NCBI GenBank assembly: GCA_035527715.1
Contig: DATKZY010000257.1
Span: forward strand, 1-64,000
DNA from: DSUN01 sp035527715
GTDB taxonomy: Bacteria; Planctomycetota; PUPC01; DSUN01
Length of the DNA stretch: 64,000 nt
Direction: 5' to 3'
Positions 1 to 9,038 of this stretch are shown here, in pieces (the stretch's first letter is position 1; each line of letters begins with the position of its first letter). Position numbers and translations under genes: made by a program. Below the pieces are notes generated by a model, which was not told where the DNA came from, made no database searches, and saw only the letters and a list, made by a program, of their open reading frames with translations.

Positions 1-3000
1 AACCAGTACTTCTTCTGGTACTCGTTCTGGGGCGAGCGCGACGACTTCCTCGCCGAGACGGCGGGGGAGAAGGATTTCGAGGAGTACTCCAGCTTCTGGC
101 AGCGCGAGCGCAAGCGGCCCATCGGCCTCCGCATCGGCCCCAACGGCGAGCCCATTTTCCCCACCGCGGCCAAAGCCTACGCCAAGGACCTCTCCGACGA
201 CCAGAAGATCCTCACCCTTCTTGCCGAGGCCCGCGACCTCGACAAGACGAAGGAGCGCAAGTACGTCGGCCTGAGCTACTACCGCCAGGCCATGCTCGCG
301 CGCGCCCGCTTCGGCATGGACCGGTTGAACAACTACGCCGGCATCTACTACTGGAGCGGCCGCTACCCCCTCAAGGAAGACCTCGAGAAGTTCAACCCCT
401 GGGAGTTGAAGGACAACGAGGCCATCGTCCTCGCCGGCGGCACCATCCGAAAGGTGGCCCTGCCCAAGCAGTTCGACGTCTTCGCCCTCCTGCGGGTCGT
501 CAAGGGCGACTATGCGGCCTGCGGCATCGCCGACGAGGCGCAATACGCCATCGCCGCCTACCACCAGAGCCGCCAGCAGTATCTCACCGCCATCGAGCAG
601 TACGAGAAGCTCAAGGCCGAGTTCGCGAAGAGCCCGCGGAGGAACGACTCGGACAGCCAGATCGCCCGCATCAAGGCGGGACAGGTCTTCATCAGCCAGA
701 CGGGTGTGCAGCTCCCCGGCGAGCCGGCCGGCCTTCAACTGAGCTATCGCAACGTGAAAAAGGTCTGGTTCGTCGCCCGGCAGATTGACCTCGCGGGGTT
801 CCTCAGCGACATCCGCGACCAGGCGTGCGACCCCGACAAGGGGATGAAGGACTTCTACGCCCTGCAGAACTGGCACTACTACTTCGCCCAGAACTACAAC
901 GACCGAAGCTACGCCTGGCAGTGCGCCGCGAAACGCATCGGCAGCGAGGTCGCCCGCTGGAGCGACGAGGTGAAGGACGACGGGACGCATCGCTACGCGC
1001 AGGCCACGCTCACCACGCCGCTGAAGGACCGCGGCGCCTATCTCGTCTACGCCTACCTCGGCGAGCCGCCCGCCGACGACGCGAAGAAGACGGGGCGGGA
1101 GGCCCTCGGCATCGGCGCCAGCCGCGCCGTCTATGCTCTCACCGACCTCGCACTCGTCGAGAAGAAGGTGAAGCAGGGCAACCTCTACTTCATCGCCGAC
1201 GCCCGCTCCGGCGCCCCAGTGCCCGACGCCAAGATCAACGTCGTCGAAATCTGGACCACCTGGGACCAGGCGGGCAGGAAGAGCGTCCACCACAAAGCCG
1301 TCCACGACCTCGCGACCGACGCCCAGGGCGTGGCCATCCTGAGCTCGCCCCAGGACCACGGCAGCAACCTCCACGTCCTCGTGAAGGCTGGCCAGGACCG
1401 CCTGGCCTGGACGGGGATGAGCTACTGGCGCCGCTACCATCCGTCGCGGATGCGCGAGGGGCTCTTCGCCTACTGCATCACCGACCGGCCCGTCTACCGC
1501 CCCGAGCAGACCGTCCGCTTCAAGGTCTGGGTCCGCCGCATGAACAACGGCGTCTACGAGAACCAGCCGAACCAGGCGGTTGGCATCACCGTCTACGACC
1601 CCCGTGGCAACAAGGTCCACGAGGTCGGCAAGCAGACCGACCAGTTCGGTGGGCTGGACGGCGACTTCGCCCTCGCCTCCGAGCCGCCGCTGGGCGTCTA
1701 CCAGATCCGCATCAGCGCCCTCGGCCACACCAACACGCAGGCATTCCGCGTCGAGGAGTACAAGAAGCCCGAGTTCGAGGTCACCGTCGAGCCGGGCAAG
1801 GCGCACACGAAGCTCGGCGACAAGGTGACGGCTCTCATCAAGGCCACCTACTACTTCGGCGGCCCCGTCACCGACGCCACGGTGAAGTACAAGATCTTCC
1901 GCGAGGAGTACACCCACAGCTACTACTTCCCCGGCGAGTGGGACTGGCTTTACGGCTACGGCTACGGCTGGGTGTGGTACGAGGCCCCCTGGTTCCCCTG
2001 GTGGGGGCGGTGCAGATGGAGCTGTTGGTCGCCGCCGCAGTGGTGGTGGAGCGGCTACGGCATCCAGCCGCCCAACCCCGTCCGCGAGCTGGTGATGCAG
2101 GGCGAGTCGGCCATCGGCAAGGACGGCACGCTGAAGGTCGAGATTGACACCGCCGCTGCCAAGCGCGACCACCCCGACCGCGACCACCGCTACGTCGTCC
2201 AGGCCGAGGTCCGCGACGCCAGCCGCCGCGTCATCACCGGCGAGGGCGCCGTCAAGGTCACTCGCCAGGCATACTACGCCTTCGTGCAGCCCGACGGCGG
2301 CTACTACACGCCGGGGCAGGAGATGGTCATTCGCGTCCGCTGCCTCACGCCCGACAACCAGCCCATCAAGACCGAGGGCCTGGTCACCGTGTCGTCGGTC
2401 GTCTTCGGCGGCCCCGACAACGCGCGCATCGAGGAGACCGAGCTGAAGCGCTGGACCGCCTCGACCGACGAGCGCGGCATGCTCGACTTCCGCCTGCGGC
2501 ACGAGAAGAGCGGCCAGCTCAAGATCAAGTTCGAGGCCCCGGATGCGTGGGGCGGCGTGGTCGAGGGCTTCGGCCTCGTGTGGGTCTGCGGCCGCGACTT
2601 CGATGGCAAGCTCTACCGCTTCAACAACCTCGAACTCATCACCGACAAGCGGAGCTATCAACCGGGCGAGGTCGCCCACGTGATGATCAACACCCAGCAC
2701 CGCAACAGCTACGTCCTCTACAGCGACGACGTGGACAGCAATCACCTCCTCACCTGGAAGCTCCTGCACCTGCCGAACAAGAGCACGGTGGTGGACATCC
2801 CGATCACGCGGCAGCACCAGCCCGATTTCTACATCGAGGCGCTCACCGTCGCCGACACGCGGGTGCACCAGCAGTCGCGCCGCCTCTGCGTCCCGCCCGA
2901 GCAGGGCATCATCAAGGTGGCCGTGACCGCCGACAAGCCGGAGTACAAGCCCGGCGAGAAGGCGAACGTGAAGGTCACCGCGACGACCCTTGAGGGCAAG

Positions 3001-5769
3001 CCCGCCCAGGCCCAGGTGTGCCTGAGCGCCTTCGACAAGAGCGTGCTCTACATCCAGGGCGAGATGACGCCGCCCATCGCCAAGTTCTTCCACGGCAACC
3101 TGCGCCAACACTACGCCCAAATGATGACCAATCTCGTCGAGCAGTTCAGCGCCTGGGGCTACATCCATCGCCCCTTCCAGGAGCTTCAGCCCTATCCCGC
3201 CGCCTGGTCGGGCATCTGGGGGCCGACCGTGAGCGACTGGCGCACCGTGGATGACGGCGAGATCAGCGGCCTTGCCGGGGGCTACGCACTGAACCAGGCC
3301 ATGCCCGCCACGGCCGCCCCGGCCAGAGAGGGGCTGCGCTCCGAACTTGAAGCAGGCGACAAACTCGCGAAGTCCGAGGAGAGCTATAGGGACGGCCAGA
3401 ACGGCGCCAAGCGAAAGGATGCGAGGGAGGCGGGGAAGCCGCAGCAAGCCCAGGCGGGCGGGCCAGAGTTCGCCGAGGCCGAGGTGCGGCAGAAATTCGC
3501 CGACACCGCCTGCTGGCTCACCACCCTCACCACCGACGCCGACGGCGTGGCCACGGGCAGCTTCGACATGCCCGAGAACCTCACGACCTGGAAGATCAAC
3601 GCCTGGGGCATGACCGCCGAGACCAAGGTCGGCCAGGCCGACACCGCCGCCGTCACGACCAAGAACCTCCTCGTCCGCCTCCAGGCCCCGCGATTCTTCA
3701 TGGAATACGACGAGGTGGTCCTCTCGGCCAACGTCCACAACTACCTCGAGACCGAGAAGACGGCCCGCGTGAGCCTCGACGTCCCCGCCGAGTTCCTCAA
3801 GATGATCGGCGACACCCCCGCGACGACCGACGTGAAGGTGGCCGCCGGTGGCGAGACCCGCGTGGACTGGCGGGTGAAGGTGCTCAAGGAAGGCACCGCC
3901 AAGATCACCGTCAAGGCCCTCACCGACGAGGAATCCGACGCGATGGCCATGACCTTCCCCGTCCTCGTCCACGGCATCACGAAGCAGGTGGCCACCACCG
4001 GCTCGATGCGGCCCGACGAGCTGAACAAGACGGCGACCATCGAGCTGGTCGTGCCCGACAAGCGGCGGCCCGACCTCACCCGCCTCGAAGTGCAGTTCGC
4101 CCCCAGCCTCGTCGGCGCGATGATGGACGCCTTGCCCTACTGCATCTACTACCCCTACGGCTGCACCGAGCAGACGATGAGCCGCTTCGTGCCCTGCGTG
4201 ATGACCCTCAAGACCCTCCAGAACATGGGCATCAAGCTCGACGACGTGCAGAAGATTCGCGGGCGGATGAAGGAAATCCGCGCCGTCGAAAAGGGCGAGA
4301 ACCTCTCCATCTACTGGATGTCGCCCATCTTCGACCAGGCCGAGCTGGACAAGATGATCGCCCAATCGCTCTCCCGCATCACGAACATGCAGCACGGCGA
4401 CGGCGGCTGGGGCTGGTGGACCACCGACAACTCAAGCGGCTACCTCTCCAGCTACGTCCTCTGGGCGCTCTGCACCGCCCAGCAGTGCGACCTGAAGATT
4501 GATGAGAACATGATCAACCGCGGGATGAACTTCCTGCGGAACTGGGAGATCCAGCGGATGCGCGACGACCCGTGGTATCCCCACGCCGAGCATGCCTTCG
4601 TCGCCTACGTCCTCTCCCTCAAGAAGCTCAAGGCGTCCTATGAGCCGCCGAAGGAGGACAAGCGGCCCGGCGACCTCATCGAGCGCCTCTTCGCCGACCG
4701 CGACAAGCTCTGCCTCTACGGCAAAGCCCTCCTCGCCATGGCCCAGGCCAACCTCGGCGACACCGACCGCGCGAAGCTCGTGCTCCAGAACATCATGCAG
4801 TTCAAGGAGGAGAACGCCGAGACCCAGGTCGCCTGGTTCCGCACGCCCCAGCACGGCTGGTGGTACTGGTGGAACTCCGACATCGAGACGAACGCGATGG
4901 TGCTCCGCGCCCTCGTGAAGCTCGAGCCGAAGAGCGACGTGGCGCCGCGCCTCGTGAAGTGGCTCCTCAACAACCGCCGCAACGGCTACTACTGGCGCTC
5001 GACCCGCGACACCACGATGTGCATCGCGGCCATGAGCGACTTCGTCGCCGCCAGCGGCGAGGGAAAGCCCGACTTCACCCTCACCCTCGACTTCGATAAC
5101 GGGGCGTCGGTGAAGAAGGTCAAGATCAACAAGGACAACTTCTTCACCTACGACAACCGCTTCGTGCTGGAGGGCGTCGCCCTCGGCGGCGGAAAGCACA
5201 CGCTCAAAGTCACCAAGGAAGGCCCCGGCGCACTCTACTTCAACACCTACCTCCGCTACTTCACCAAGGAGGAGCACATCACCGCCGCAGGCCACGAGCT
5301 GAAGGTGGACCGCTCCTACTTCAAGCTCGTCCAGATCCCCTACGAGGTCGAGGTCGAAGGCTCTGAGGGGCAGAAGATCAAGGAGAAACGCCTCCGCTAC
5401 GAGCGCGTGCCCGTCAAGGATGGCGACACCGTGAAGAGCGGCGACGTCGTCCAGGTCGAGCTCAAGGTCAAGAGCGACAACGACTACACGTATCTGTGCT
5501 TCGAGGACATGAAGCCCGCGGGCTGCGAGGCGACCGAGCTTCGCAGCGGCGGCAAGGGGCAGGAGGGCTTCTGGAGCTACACCGAGTTCCGCGACGAGAA
5601 GGTCGTCTTCTTCGTCAACTTCCTCGGCCAGGGCGAGCACCTGCTGCGGTATCGCCTGCGGGCCGAGATCCCCGGCGTCTTCCACGCCCTGCCCACGACC
5701 CTCTTCGCCATGTACGTCCCCGAGCTTCGCGCCAACAGCGAGGAGTGCCTGATCAAGATCGTGGATTGA
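1..5769 (+). CDS. Alpha-2-macroglobulin family protein, 5' end outside the window
   Basis: The reading frame is open from the first base, so the start lies upstream; 1922 residues are visible. Bacterial alpha-2-macroglobulins are periplasmic or surface-held protease traps that bind proteases covalently through an internal thioester. The thioester motif GCTEQ is present (Cys about 1388, Gln about 1391 in window numbering). A macroglobulin-domain signature ITDRPVYRPEQTV lies near residue 493. A charged, low-complexity Lys/Glu/Gln stretch at about 1104-1164 sits where a bait region is expected, just before the conserved FADTACWLTTL segment. Residues about 639-690 form a remarkable Trp/Tyr-rich loop. 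The last ~33 codons are duplicated downstream at 6501-6600. Family assignment is firm; the natural target is unknown. Confidence 0.93.
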   Translation, partial: NQYFFWYSFWGERDDFLAETAGEKDFEEYSSFWQRERKRPIGLRIGPNGEPIFPTAAKAYAKDLSDDQKILTLLAEARDLDKTKERKYVGLSYYRQAMLARARFGMDRLNNYAGIYYWSGRYPLKEDLEKFNPWELKDNEAIVLAGGTIRKVALPKQFDVFALLRVVKGDYAACGIADEAQYAIAAYHQSRQQYLTAIEQYEKLKAEFAKSPRRNDSDSQIARIKAGQVFISQTGVQLPGEPAGLQLSYRNVKKVWFVARQIDLAGFLSDIRDQACDPDKGMKDFYALQNWHYYFAQNYNDRSYAWQCAAKRIGSEVARWSDEVKDDGTHRYAQATLTTPLKDRGAYLVYAYLGEPPADDAKKTGREALGIGASRAVYALTDLALVEKKVKQGNLYFIADARSGAPVPDAKINVVEIWTTWDQAGRKSVHHKAVHDLATDAQGVAILSSPQDHGSNLHVLVKAGQDRLAWTGMSYWRRYHPSRMREGLFAYCITDRPVYRPEQTVRFKVWVRRMNNGVYENQPNQAVGITVYDPRGNKVHEVGKQTDQFGGLDGDFALASEPPLGVYQIRISALGHTNTQAFRVEEYKKPEFEVTVEPGKAHTKLGDKVTALIKATYYFGGPVTDATVKYKIFREEYTHSYYFPGEWDWLYGYGYGWVWYEAPWFPWWGRCRWSCWSPPQWWWSGYGIQPPNPVRELVMQGESAIGKDGTLKVEIDTAAAKRDHPDRDHRYVVQAEVRDASRRVITGEGAVKVTRQAYYAFVQPDGGYYTPGQEMVIRVRCLTPDNQPIKTEGLVTVSSVVFGGPDNARIEETELKRWTASTDERGMLDFRLRHEKSGQLKIKFEAPDAWGGVVEGFGLVWVCGRDFDGKLYRFNNLELITDKRSYQPGEVAHVMINTQHRNSYVLYSDDVDSNHLLTWKLLHLPNKSTVVDIPITRQHQPDFYIEALTVADTRVHQQSRRLCVPPEQGIIKVAVTADKPEYKPGEKANVKVTATTLEGKPAQAQVCLSAFDKSVLYIQGEMTPPIAKFFHGNLRQHYAQMMTNLVEQFSAWGYIHRPFQELQPYPAAWSGIWGPTVSDWRTVDDGEISGLAGGYALNQAMPATAAPAREGLRSELEAGDKLAKSEESYRDGQNGAKRKDAREAGKPQQAQAGGPEFAEAEVRQKFADTACWLTTLTTDADGVATGSFDMPENLTTWKINAWGMTAETKVGQADTAAVTTKNLLVRLQAPRFFMEYDEVVLSANVHNYLETEKTARVSLDVPAEFLKMIGDTPATTDVKVAAGGETRVDWRVKVLKEGTAKITVKALTDEESDAMAMTFPVLVHGITKQVATTGSMRPDELNKTATIELVVPDKRRPDLTRLEVQFAPSLVGAMMDALPYCIYYPYGCTEQTMSRFVPCVMTLKTLQNMGIKLDDVQKIRGRMKEIRAVEKGENLSIYWMSPIFDQAELDKMIAQSLSRITNMQHGDGGWGWWTTDNSSGYLSSYVLWALCTAQQCDLKIDENMINRGMNFLRNWEIQRMRDDPWYPHAEHAFVAYVLSLKKLKASYEPPKEDKRPGDLIERLFADRDKLCLYGKALLAMAQANLGDTDRAKLVLQNIMQFKEENAETQVAWFRTPQHGWWYWWNSDIETNAMVLRALVKLEPKSDVAPRLVKWLLNNRRNGYYWRSTRDTTMCIAAMSDFVAASGEGKPDFTLTLDFDNGASVKKVKINKDNFFTYDNRFVLEGVALGGGKHTLKVTKEGPGALYFNTYLRYFTKEEHITAAGHELKVDRSYFKLVQIPYEVEVEGSEGQKIKEKRLRYERVPVKDGDTVKSGDVVQVELKVKSDNDYTYLCFEDMKPAGCEATELRSGGKGQEGFWSYTEFRDEKVVFFVNFLGQGEHLLRYRLRAEIPGVFHALPTTLFAMYVPELRANSEECLIKIVD

Positions 5770-5770
5770 G
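5671..5770 (+). repeat. Direct repeat copy 1: 3' end of the macroglobulin gene
   Basis: This block, including the stop codon, recurs at 6501-6600 with an offset of exactly 830 bp. From 5678 to 5770 there are only two mismatches (Ala to Ser and Glu to Asp in translation); similarity fades upstream of 5671. Confidence 0.95.
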
Positions 5771-5802
5771 ATGCGAGCTCGGCTATGCCGTGACGTGGCG
5801 GC

Positions 5803-6219
5803 TCAGGTTCGTACCGGGCGCAAGATTACCGCGTTGCTGTGCTGCTTGAACTCGACATCGAGGCTGTCGAACAGATCGAGGCGCCCGAGGAGCAATGGGA
5901 CATCCTCGATCTCGCACCAACCGATGCGGACGGGGAGTTCGATGTGCCGAATCCGGATTCGCGCAGAGCACAGGTGGTAGCGCAGCGGGCCGCTGCCTAC
6001 CCCTTTGAGCTCGGCGCGCGTGGCGCCCTCAGAGCTCAGACCAATCAGCTGCCCGAATGAGCGCGGGATGATTGAGATGTCCGCGCCCGAATCCAGGAGG
6101 AACTTGGCCGTGGCGATCCCTCTCGGGCCGCAAACGGTGACAGGGATGAGGGGTTTCCTCAGGGTCCCGAAGCGTGGCGAGAAGAAGGGGATGAACGGGA
6201 AGACCAACTCGTCGCTCAT
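5803..6219 (-). CDS. Retropepsin-like aspartic protease
   Basis: A 138-residue protein with the single aspartic-protease signature LLDSGADISIIP (Asp about 43) and a C-terminal hydrophobic LLLGR segment, as in dimeric retropepsin-fold enzymes. One monomer would supply one Asp of the catalytic pair. No signal peptide is visible, so it is probably cytoplasmic. Its ATG overlaps the stop of the upstream DUF5678 gene (ATGA), so the two are translationally coupled. Small retropepsin-like proteins paired with DUF5678 proteins occur in many environmental bacteria; their substrate is not known. The gene converges with the macroglobulin gene. Confidence 0.8.
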   Translation of the reverse strand: MSDELVFPFIPFFSPRFGTLRKPLIPVTVCGPRGIATAKFLLDSGADISIIPRSFGQLIGLSSEGATRAELKGVGSGPLRYHLCSARIRIRHIELPVRIGWCEIEDVPLLLGRLDLFDSLDVEFKQHSNAVILRPVRT

Positions 6220-6425
6220 GGCACTTCCAGCACGTCGGGGCTGAAGCCCCTCGCCATCAACGGCTCGTAGCCGAGATTCCGGGCCTCCGTCAGCACGTCA
6301 GCGAAGATCTTGCCATGCGCCACGATCTGGCCATCGGCGACCGCAATGAACTCGCCCGGATAGCGAGTCAGCTCCTCGGAGTGATCCGCCAGCCACTGGT
6401 CCTCGCGCTCGATCTCATCAGGCAT
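6216..6425 (-). CDS. DUF5678 family small protein
   Basis: A 69-residue protein whose core (EFIAVADGQIVAHG, then a segment around LTEARNLGYEPL) matches the DUF5678 pattern, a small alpha/beta domain of unknown role. The start at 6425 is preferred because AGGAG lies 8 nt upstream; an ATG at 6443 lacks a ribosome site. It overlaps the retropepsin gene by 4 nt and is read from the promoter at 6453-6481. The pairing suggests it could be a partner, substrate or regulator of the protease, which is inference. Confidence 0.72.
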   Translation of the reverse strand: MPDEIEREDQWLADHSEELTRYPGEFIAVADGQIVAHGKIFADVLTEARNLGYEPLMARGFSPDVLEVP

Positions 6426-6452
6426 TCCCGCAACTCCTGTCATCCGTACCGC

Positions 6453-6481
6453 ATTCTACTCCATCTGCACCGGGCTGGCAA
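6453..6481 (-). promoter_or_regulatory. Promoter for the DUF5678-retropepsin pair
   Basis: On the minus strand TTGCCA (6476-6481) is followed after 17 nt by TAGAAT (6453-6458), 28 nt upstream of the ATG at 6425. Both boxes are close to sigma70 consensus. Confidence 0.6.
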
Positions 6482-6500
6482 GCGCAGGCGCCGGCAAAGC

Positions 6501-6600
6501 CCCTGCATCTTCCACTCCCTGCCCACGACCCTCTTCGCCATGTACGTCCCCGAGCTTCGCGCCAACAGCGACGAGTGCCTGATCAAGATCGTGGATTGAG
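6501..6600 (+). pseudogene. Direct repeat copy 2: orphan macroglobulin gene tail
   Basis: It encodes the same C-terminal residues as the end of the macroglobulin gene, through the stop codon, but has no start and no upstream domain. It lies between the nucleotidyltransferase gene and the DUF5678 promoter. With copy 1 it brackets the retropepsin/DUF5678 cassette. Confidence 0.93.
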
Positions 6601-6618
6601 GTGCCGCCGGCGAGCAGG

Positions 6619-7089
6619 TCATGGCTGGCGCCGGAGCCAGTATTCGCGGAACGAACGCAGACGCGGCAGCGATTCGCGGTCCTTCACTCGATTCGTGGCG
6701 GCCTTGCTGGCGATGATGTCGTCGAGGTGGCACACGGGGAAGCCCTCCACCTCGACGTGGCGCTCCCAGGCGTCCTCGAACCGCTCGATGCCATCCGGCG
6801 CAAAGACCAAGTCGAGGTCGAAGGGCCCGTTTCGGAGTTGGACAAAGTCCTTGCCCCGCTCGATCTCGCCGGCCTGTGGGTCCGTGAGAGCAAACCCCAG
6901 TTCGCGCAGGGCGGCGACCAGCGCTCGGCCGTTCTCGGGGGAGGGGTCTGCGAAGAGTTCGACGACCTGAGTCGTGTCCGGGTAGCCGAGGAGGATGGCG
7001 CCCGACTTGCCGATGAAGAGATAACGCACGCCCCGTCGCGCGAAGGCGTTGCGAATCTCCTCGGCCTGGCGGTACTCAAATGCGCCCAT
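6619..7089 (-). CDS. Nucleotidyltransferase-fold protein (AbiEii/DUF6036-like)
   Basis: A 156-residue protein. The N-terminal half (YLFIGKSGAILLGYPDTTQ) resembles the G-G/S nucleotide-binding loop of AbiEii/DUF6036-type nucleotidyltransferases, and PFDLDLVF followed by HLDDIIASKAATNRVKD resembles the later acidic strand and helix. The canonical GG is GKS here, so activity is uncertain. The ATG at 7089 is chosen because the domain begins there; it overlaps the end of the preceding small gene by 14 nt. The arrangement (small partner, then nucleotidyltransferase) fits a toxin-antitoxin or abortive-infection type pair, which is inference. Confidence 0.65.
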   Translation of the reverse strand: MGAFEYRQAEEIRNAFARRGVRYLFIGKSGAILLGYPDTTQVVELFADPSPENGRALVAALRELGFALTDPQAGEIERGKDFVQLRNGPFDLDLVFAPDGIERFEDAWERHVEVEGFPVCHLDDIIASKAATNRVKDRESLPRLRSFREYWLRRQP

Positions 7090-7282
7090 AGCCCAGCCAA
7101 TCGGGGAGGTTCTCCTCGCACCAGCGGCGGTAGTCCGCCGTCGTGTCGAAGGAGCGGAACGGCGCATCGTCGAGCACGGGCTTATAGGTCTTGATGAAAG
7201 CGTAGCGCACGCGCGTGCGGAGGGGGCGTCGTGCGGCCGCCTCGAACTCCTCGAGCCACTCGTGCGGGATGGACTCGCCCAT
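7076..7282 (-). CDS. Small partner protein of the nucleotidyltransferase
   Basis: A 68-residue protein starting MGESIPHEW and ending in the acidic/aromatic motif RRWCEENLPDWLGYGR. It overlaps the nucleotidyltransferase start, so the two are co-translated. It lies behind a promoter whose -10 box is embedded in a perfect palindrome, as in self-repressed toxin-antitoxin operons. I do not recognise a named domain; an antitoxin-like role is inferred only from size, order and operator. Confidence 0.6.
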   Translation of the reverse strand: MGESIPHEWLEEFEAAARRPLRTRVRYAFIKTYKPVLDDAPFRSFDTTADYRRWCEENLPDWLGYGRI

Positions 7283-7364
7283 CGCCGCGGGCTCCTCGGC
7301 CCGGGCGTCGCGTGCGCAGGTCCTGCCGCTGCTCACGGGGCACTCTCCTGGTGTCTTCGCCTCC

Positions 7365-7398
7365 GCGTATAGTATACGCCGCGGGCGCCAGAACGCAA
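7365..7398 (-). promoter_or_regulatory. Promoter with palindromic operator for the nucleotidyltransferase pair
   Basis: On the minus strand TTGCGT (7393-7398), 16 nt spacer, TATACT (7371-7376). The -10 is embedded in the perfect inverted repeat GCGTATAGTATACGC (7365-7379; 7-bp arms, one central base). A repressor bound there would block RNA polymerase. Confidence 0.6.
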
Positions 7399-7431
7399 GA
7401 GGGACGACGGTGGGGCAGGCGTTTCGCTGCC

Positions 7432-7460
7432 TTGCGCCGACCACACGGTCCGCGTATATT
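7432..7460 (+). promoter_or_regulatory. Promoter for the oxidoreductase at 7503
   Basis: TTGCGC (7432-7437), 17 nt spacer, TATATT (7455-7460), 42 nt upstream of the GTG start. Divergent from the promoter at 7365-7398. Confidence 0.55.
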
Positions 7461-7502
7461 GCCTGGGGCTAGGGAACCGCTCATCCGACAGGAGGCCGGC
7501 CA

Positions 7503-9038
7503 GTGGCTGCAAGCAGAGCAGAGCGAATCTTCAAGACGGACAGGCGCATCCGCCTCGGCATCTGGGGCCTGGGGCGCGGGCTGTCGTTCTTCAAGGCCTG
7601 TCACGACCTGAACATTGATGTGGTGGCGGGCTGCGATTTCAACGAGCACATGCGCCGCCGGTTCGCCGAGCTTGTGCCCGACGCCTTCGTGACCGACAAG
7701 GCCGAGGACTTCCTGAATCACGATATGGACGCCGTGCTGGTCTCGACCTTCTGCCCGGCCCACGCGGGCGACGCCATCGCGGCGCTGAAGGCGGGCAAGC
7801 ACGTGCTCTCGGAGGTCACGGCTTTCCACACGATGGCCGAGGGCGTCGGCCTCGTCGAGGCGGTCGAGAAGTCGGGCCTCGTCTACAACATGACCGAGAA
7901 CTACCCGTGGAACCCCAACCACGCCTGGTGCGCGAGGAAGTGGCGCGAGGGGCTGTTCGGCGACTTCATGTACGCCGAGTGCAACTACGTCCACAACTGC
8001 CGCTCGCTGGTCTACACCTACATTGACGGCGTGCCGATCATTCCGGGCGACCGGCTGCACAACTGGCGCTCGTGGCTGAACTTCCACTACTACAACACCC
8101 ACTCGCTCGGCCCCGTCATGGTCATCACGGGCACGCGGCCGACGCGGGTGGTGTCGCTCCCCAGCCCCGTGCACCTGCCGGGCTACCCGCAGAAGGGCGC
8201 CGAGGGGATGGGCGGCATCGCCCCCTCGCTCATCACGATGGACAACGGCGGGATTGTGCGGAATCTGATGGGCTCGACGACGAACGACAGCTACGCCTAT
8301 CGGCTCTGGGGCACGCGGGGCGCGGTCGAGATTGACTGGCGGATGGGCGGCGTGTTCCTGCGCCTCGGCGGGGGAGGGGAGTCGCCCCGCATCCGCATCG
8401 AGCCGAAGGGCGACGAGCTGGCCGAGCTGGCCCGCCGCACGGGCCACGGGGGCGGCGACTTCTACGTCCTCTACTTCTTCGCCCGCCAGATCCTCACGGG
8501 CGAGCCGGCCTTCTTCGACGTCTATCGCTCCGCGGACTGCACGATCCCCGGCATCCTGGCCTATCGCTCCAGCATGGAGAAGGGCAAGCCCTACGACGTG
8601 CCCGACTTCCGCAAGAAGGCCGAGCGCGACACGTGGCGGGACGACCACTACGCCCAGCCCCACCTCGACCCCGACAAGAGCGTGTTCCCCCGCGGCGCCG
8701 ACCCGGCGCTCACCCAGCAGTTCGACGCCACGATGAAGGACCTCCTTCGCCACGCCGGATTGGTCCGCGCCTGGCTCGACTGGTCCTCGGTCGCCGACGT
8801 GGCGGCCGACCTCGCGCCGGTCATCGCGGTTGCCGACAAGCTCGTCGCCGAGTATCCTGAAGTGGTGAAGACCCTTCGCGCGGCCCGCGGGCTGGCGGAC
8901 GTGTACCCTCGCAGCCTGGGCGGCCGGCTGCTGAATGAGGCCCTTGAACTCGCCGACGAGGAGACCGTGCTGAGCGACGGCTTCCTCCTGCGTGTCAAGA
9001 CGCAGAGGCGGAAACTGGAACGGAGCATCAAGTCATGA
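7503..9038 (+). CDS. Gfo/Idh/MocA family oxidoreductase with altered active-site motif
   Basis: A 511-residue NAD(P)-dependent oxidoreductase-fold protein. It starts with GTG, 7 nt after GGAGG. The Rossmann loop IWGLGRG sits near residue 17. The family's EKP motif, whose Lys is catalytic in sugar and inositol dehydrogenases, reads LSEVTAF here, so the Lys is replaced by Val; related SEVPA forms exist in the superfamily. No signal peptide. It overlaps the next gene by ATGA, so it is coupled to a secreted PhoD-like phosphatase. A sugar or cyclitol substrate is likely, but the missing Lys makes classical dehydrogenation doubtful. Confidence 0.85.
   Translation: MAASRAERIFKTDRRIRLGIWGLGRGLSFFKACHDLNIDVVAGCDFNEHMRRRFAELVPDAFVTDKAEDFLNHDMDAVLVSTFCPAHAGDAIAALKAGKHVLSEVTAFHTMAEGVGLVEAVEKSGLVYNMTENYPWNPNHAWCARKWREGLFGDFMYAECNYVHNCRSLVYTYIDGVPIIPGDRLHNWRSWLNFHYYNTHSLGPVMVITGTRPTRVVSLPSPVHLPGYPQKGAEGMGGIAPSLITMDNGGIVRNLMGSTTNDSYAYRLWGTRGAVEIDWRMGGVFLRLGGGGESPRIRIEPKGDELAELARRTGHGGGDFYVLYFFARQILTGEPAFFDVYRSADCTIPGILAYRSSMEKGKPYDVPDFRKKAERDTWRDDHYAQPHLDPDKSVFPRGADPALTQQFDATMKDLLRHAGLVRAWLDWSSVADVAADLAPVIAVADKLVAEYPEVVKTLRAARGLADVYPRSLGGRLLNEALELADEETVLSDGFLLRVKTQRRKLERSIKS

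Noticed and set aside
4432..5685. Long antisense open frame (417 codons) inside the macroglobulin gene
   Set aside because: Composition is Glu/Val/Leu-rich as expected for the complement of a high-GC gene; no ribosome site and no recognisable domain.
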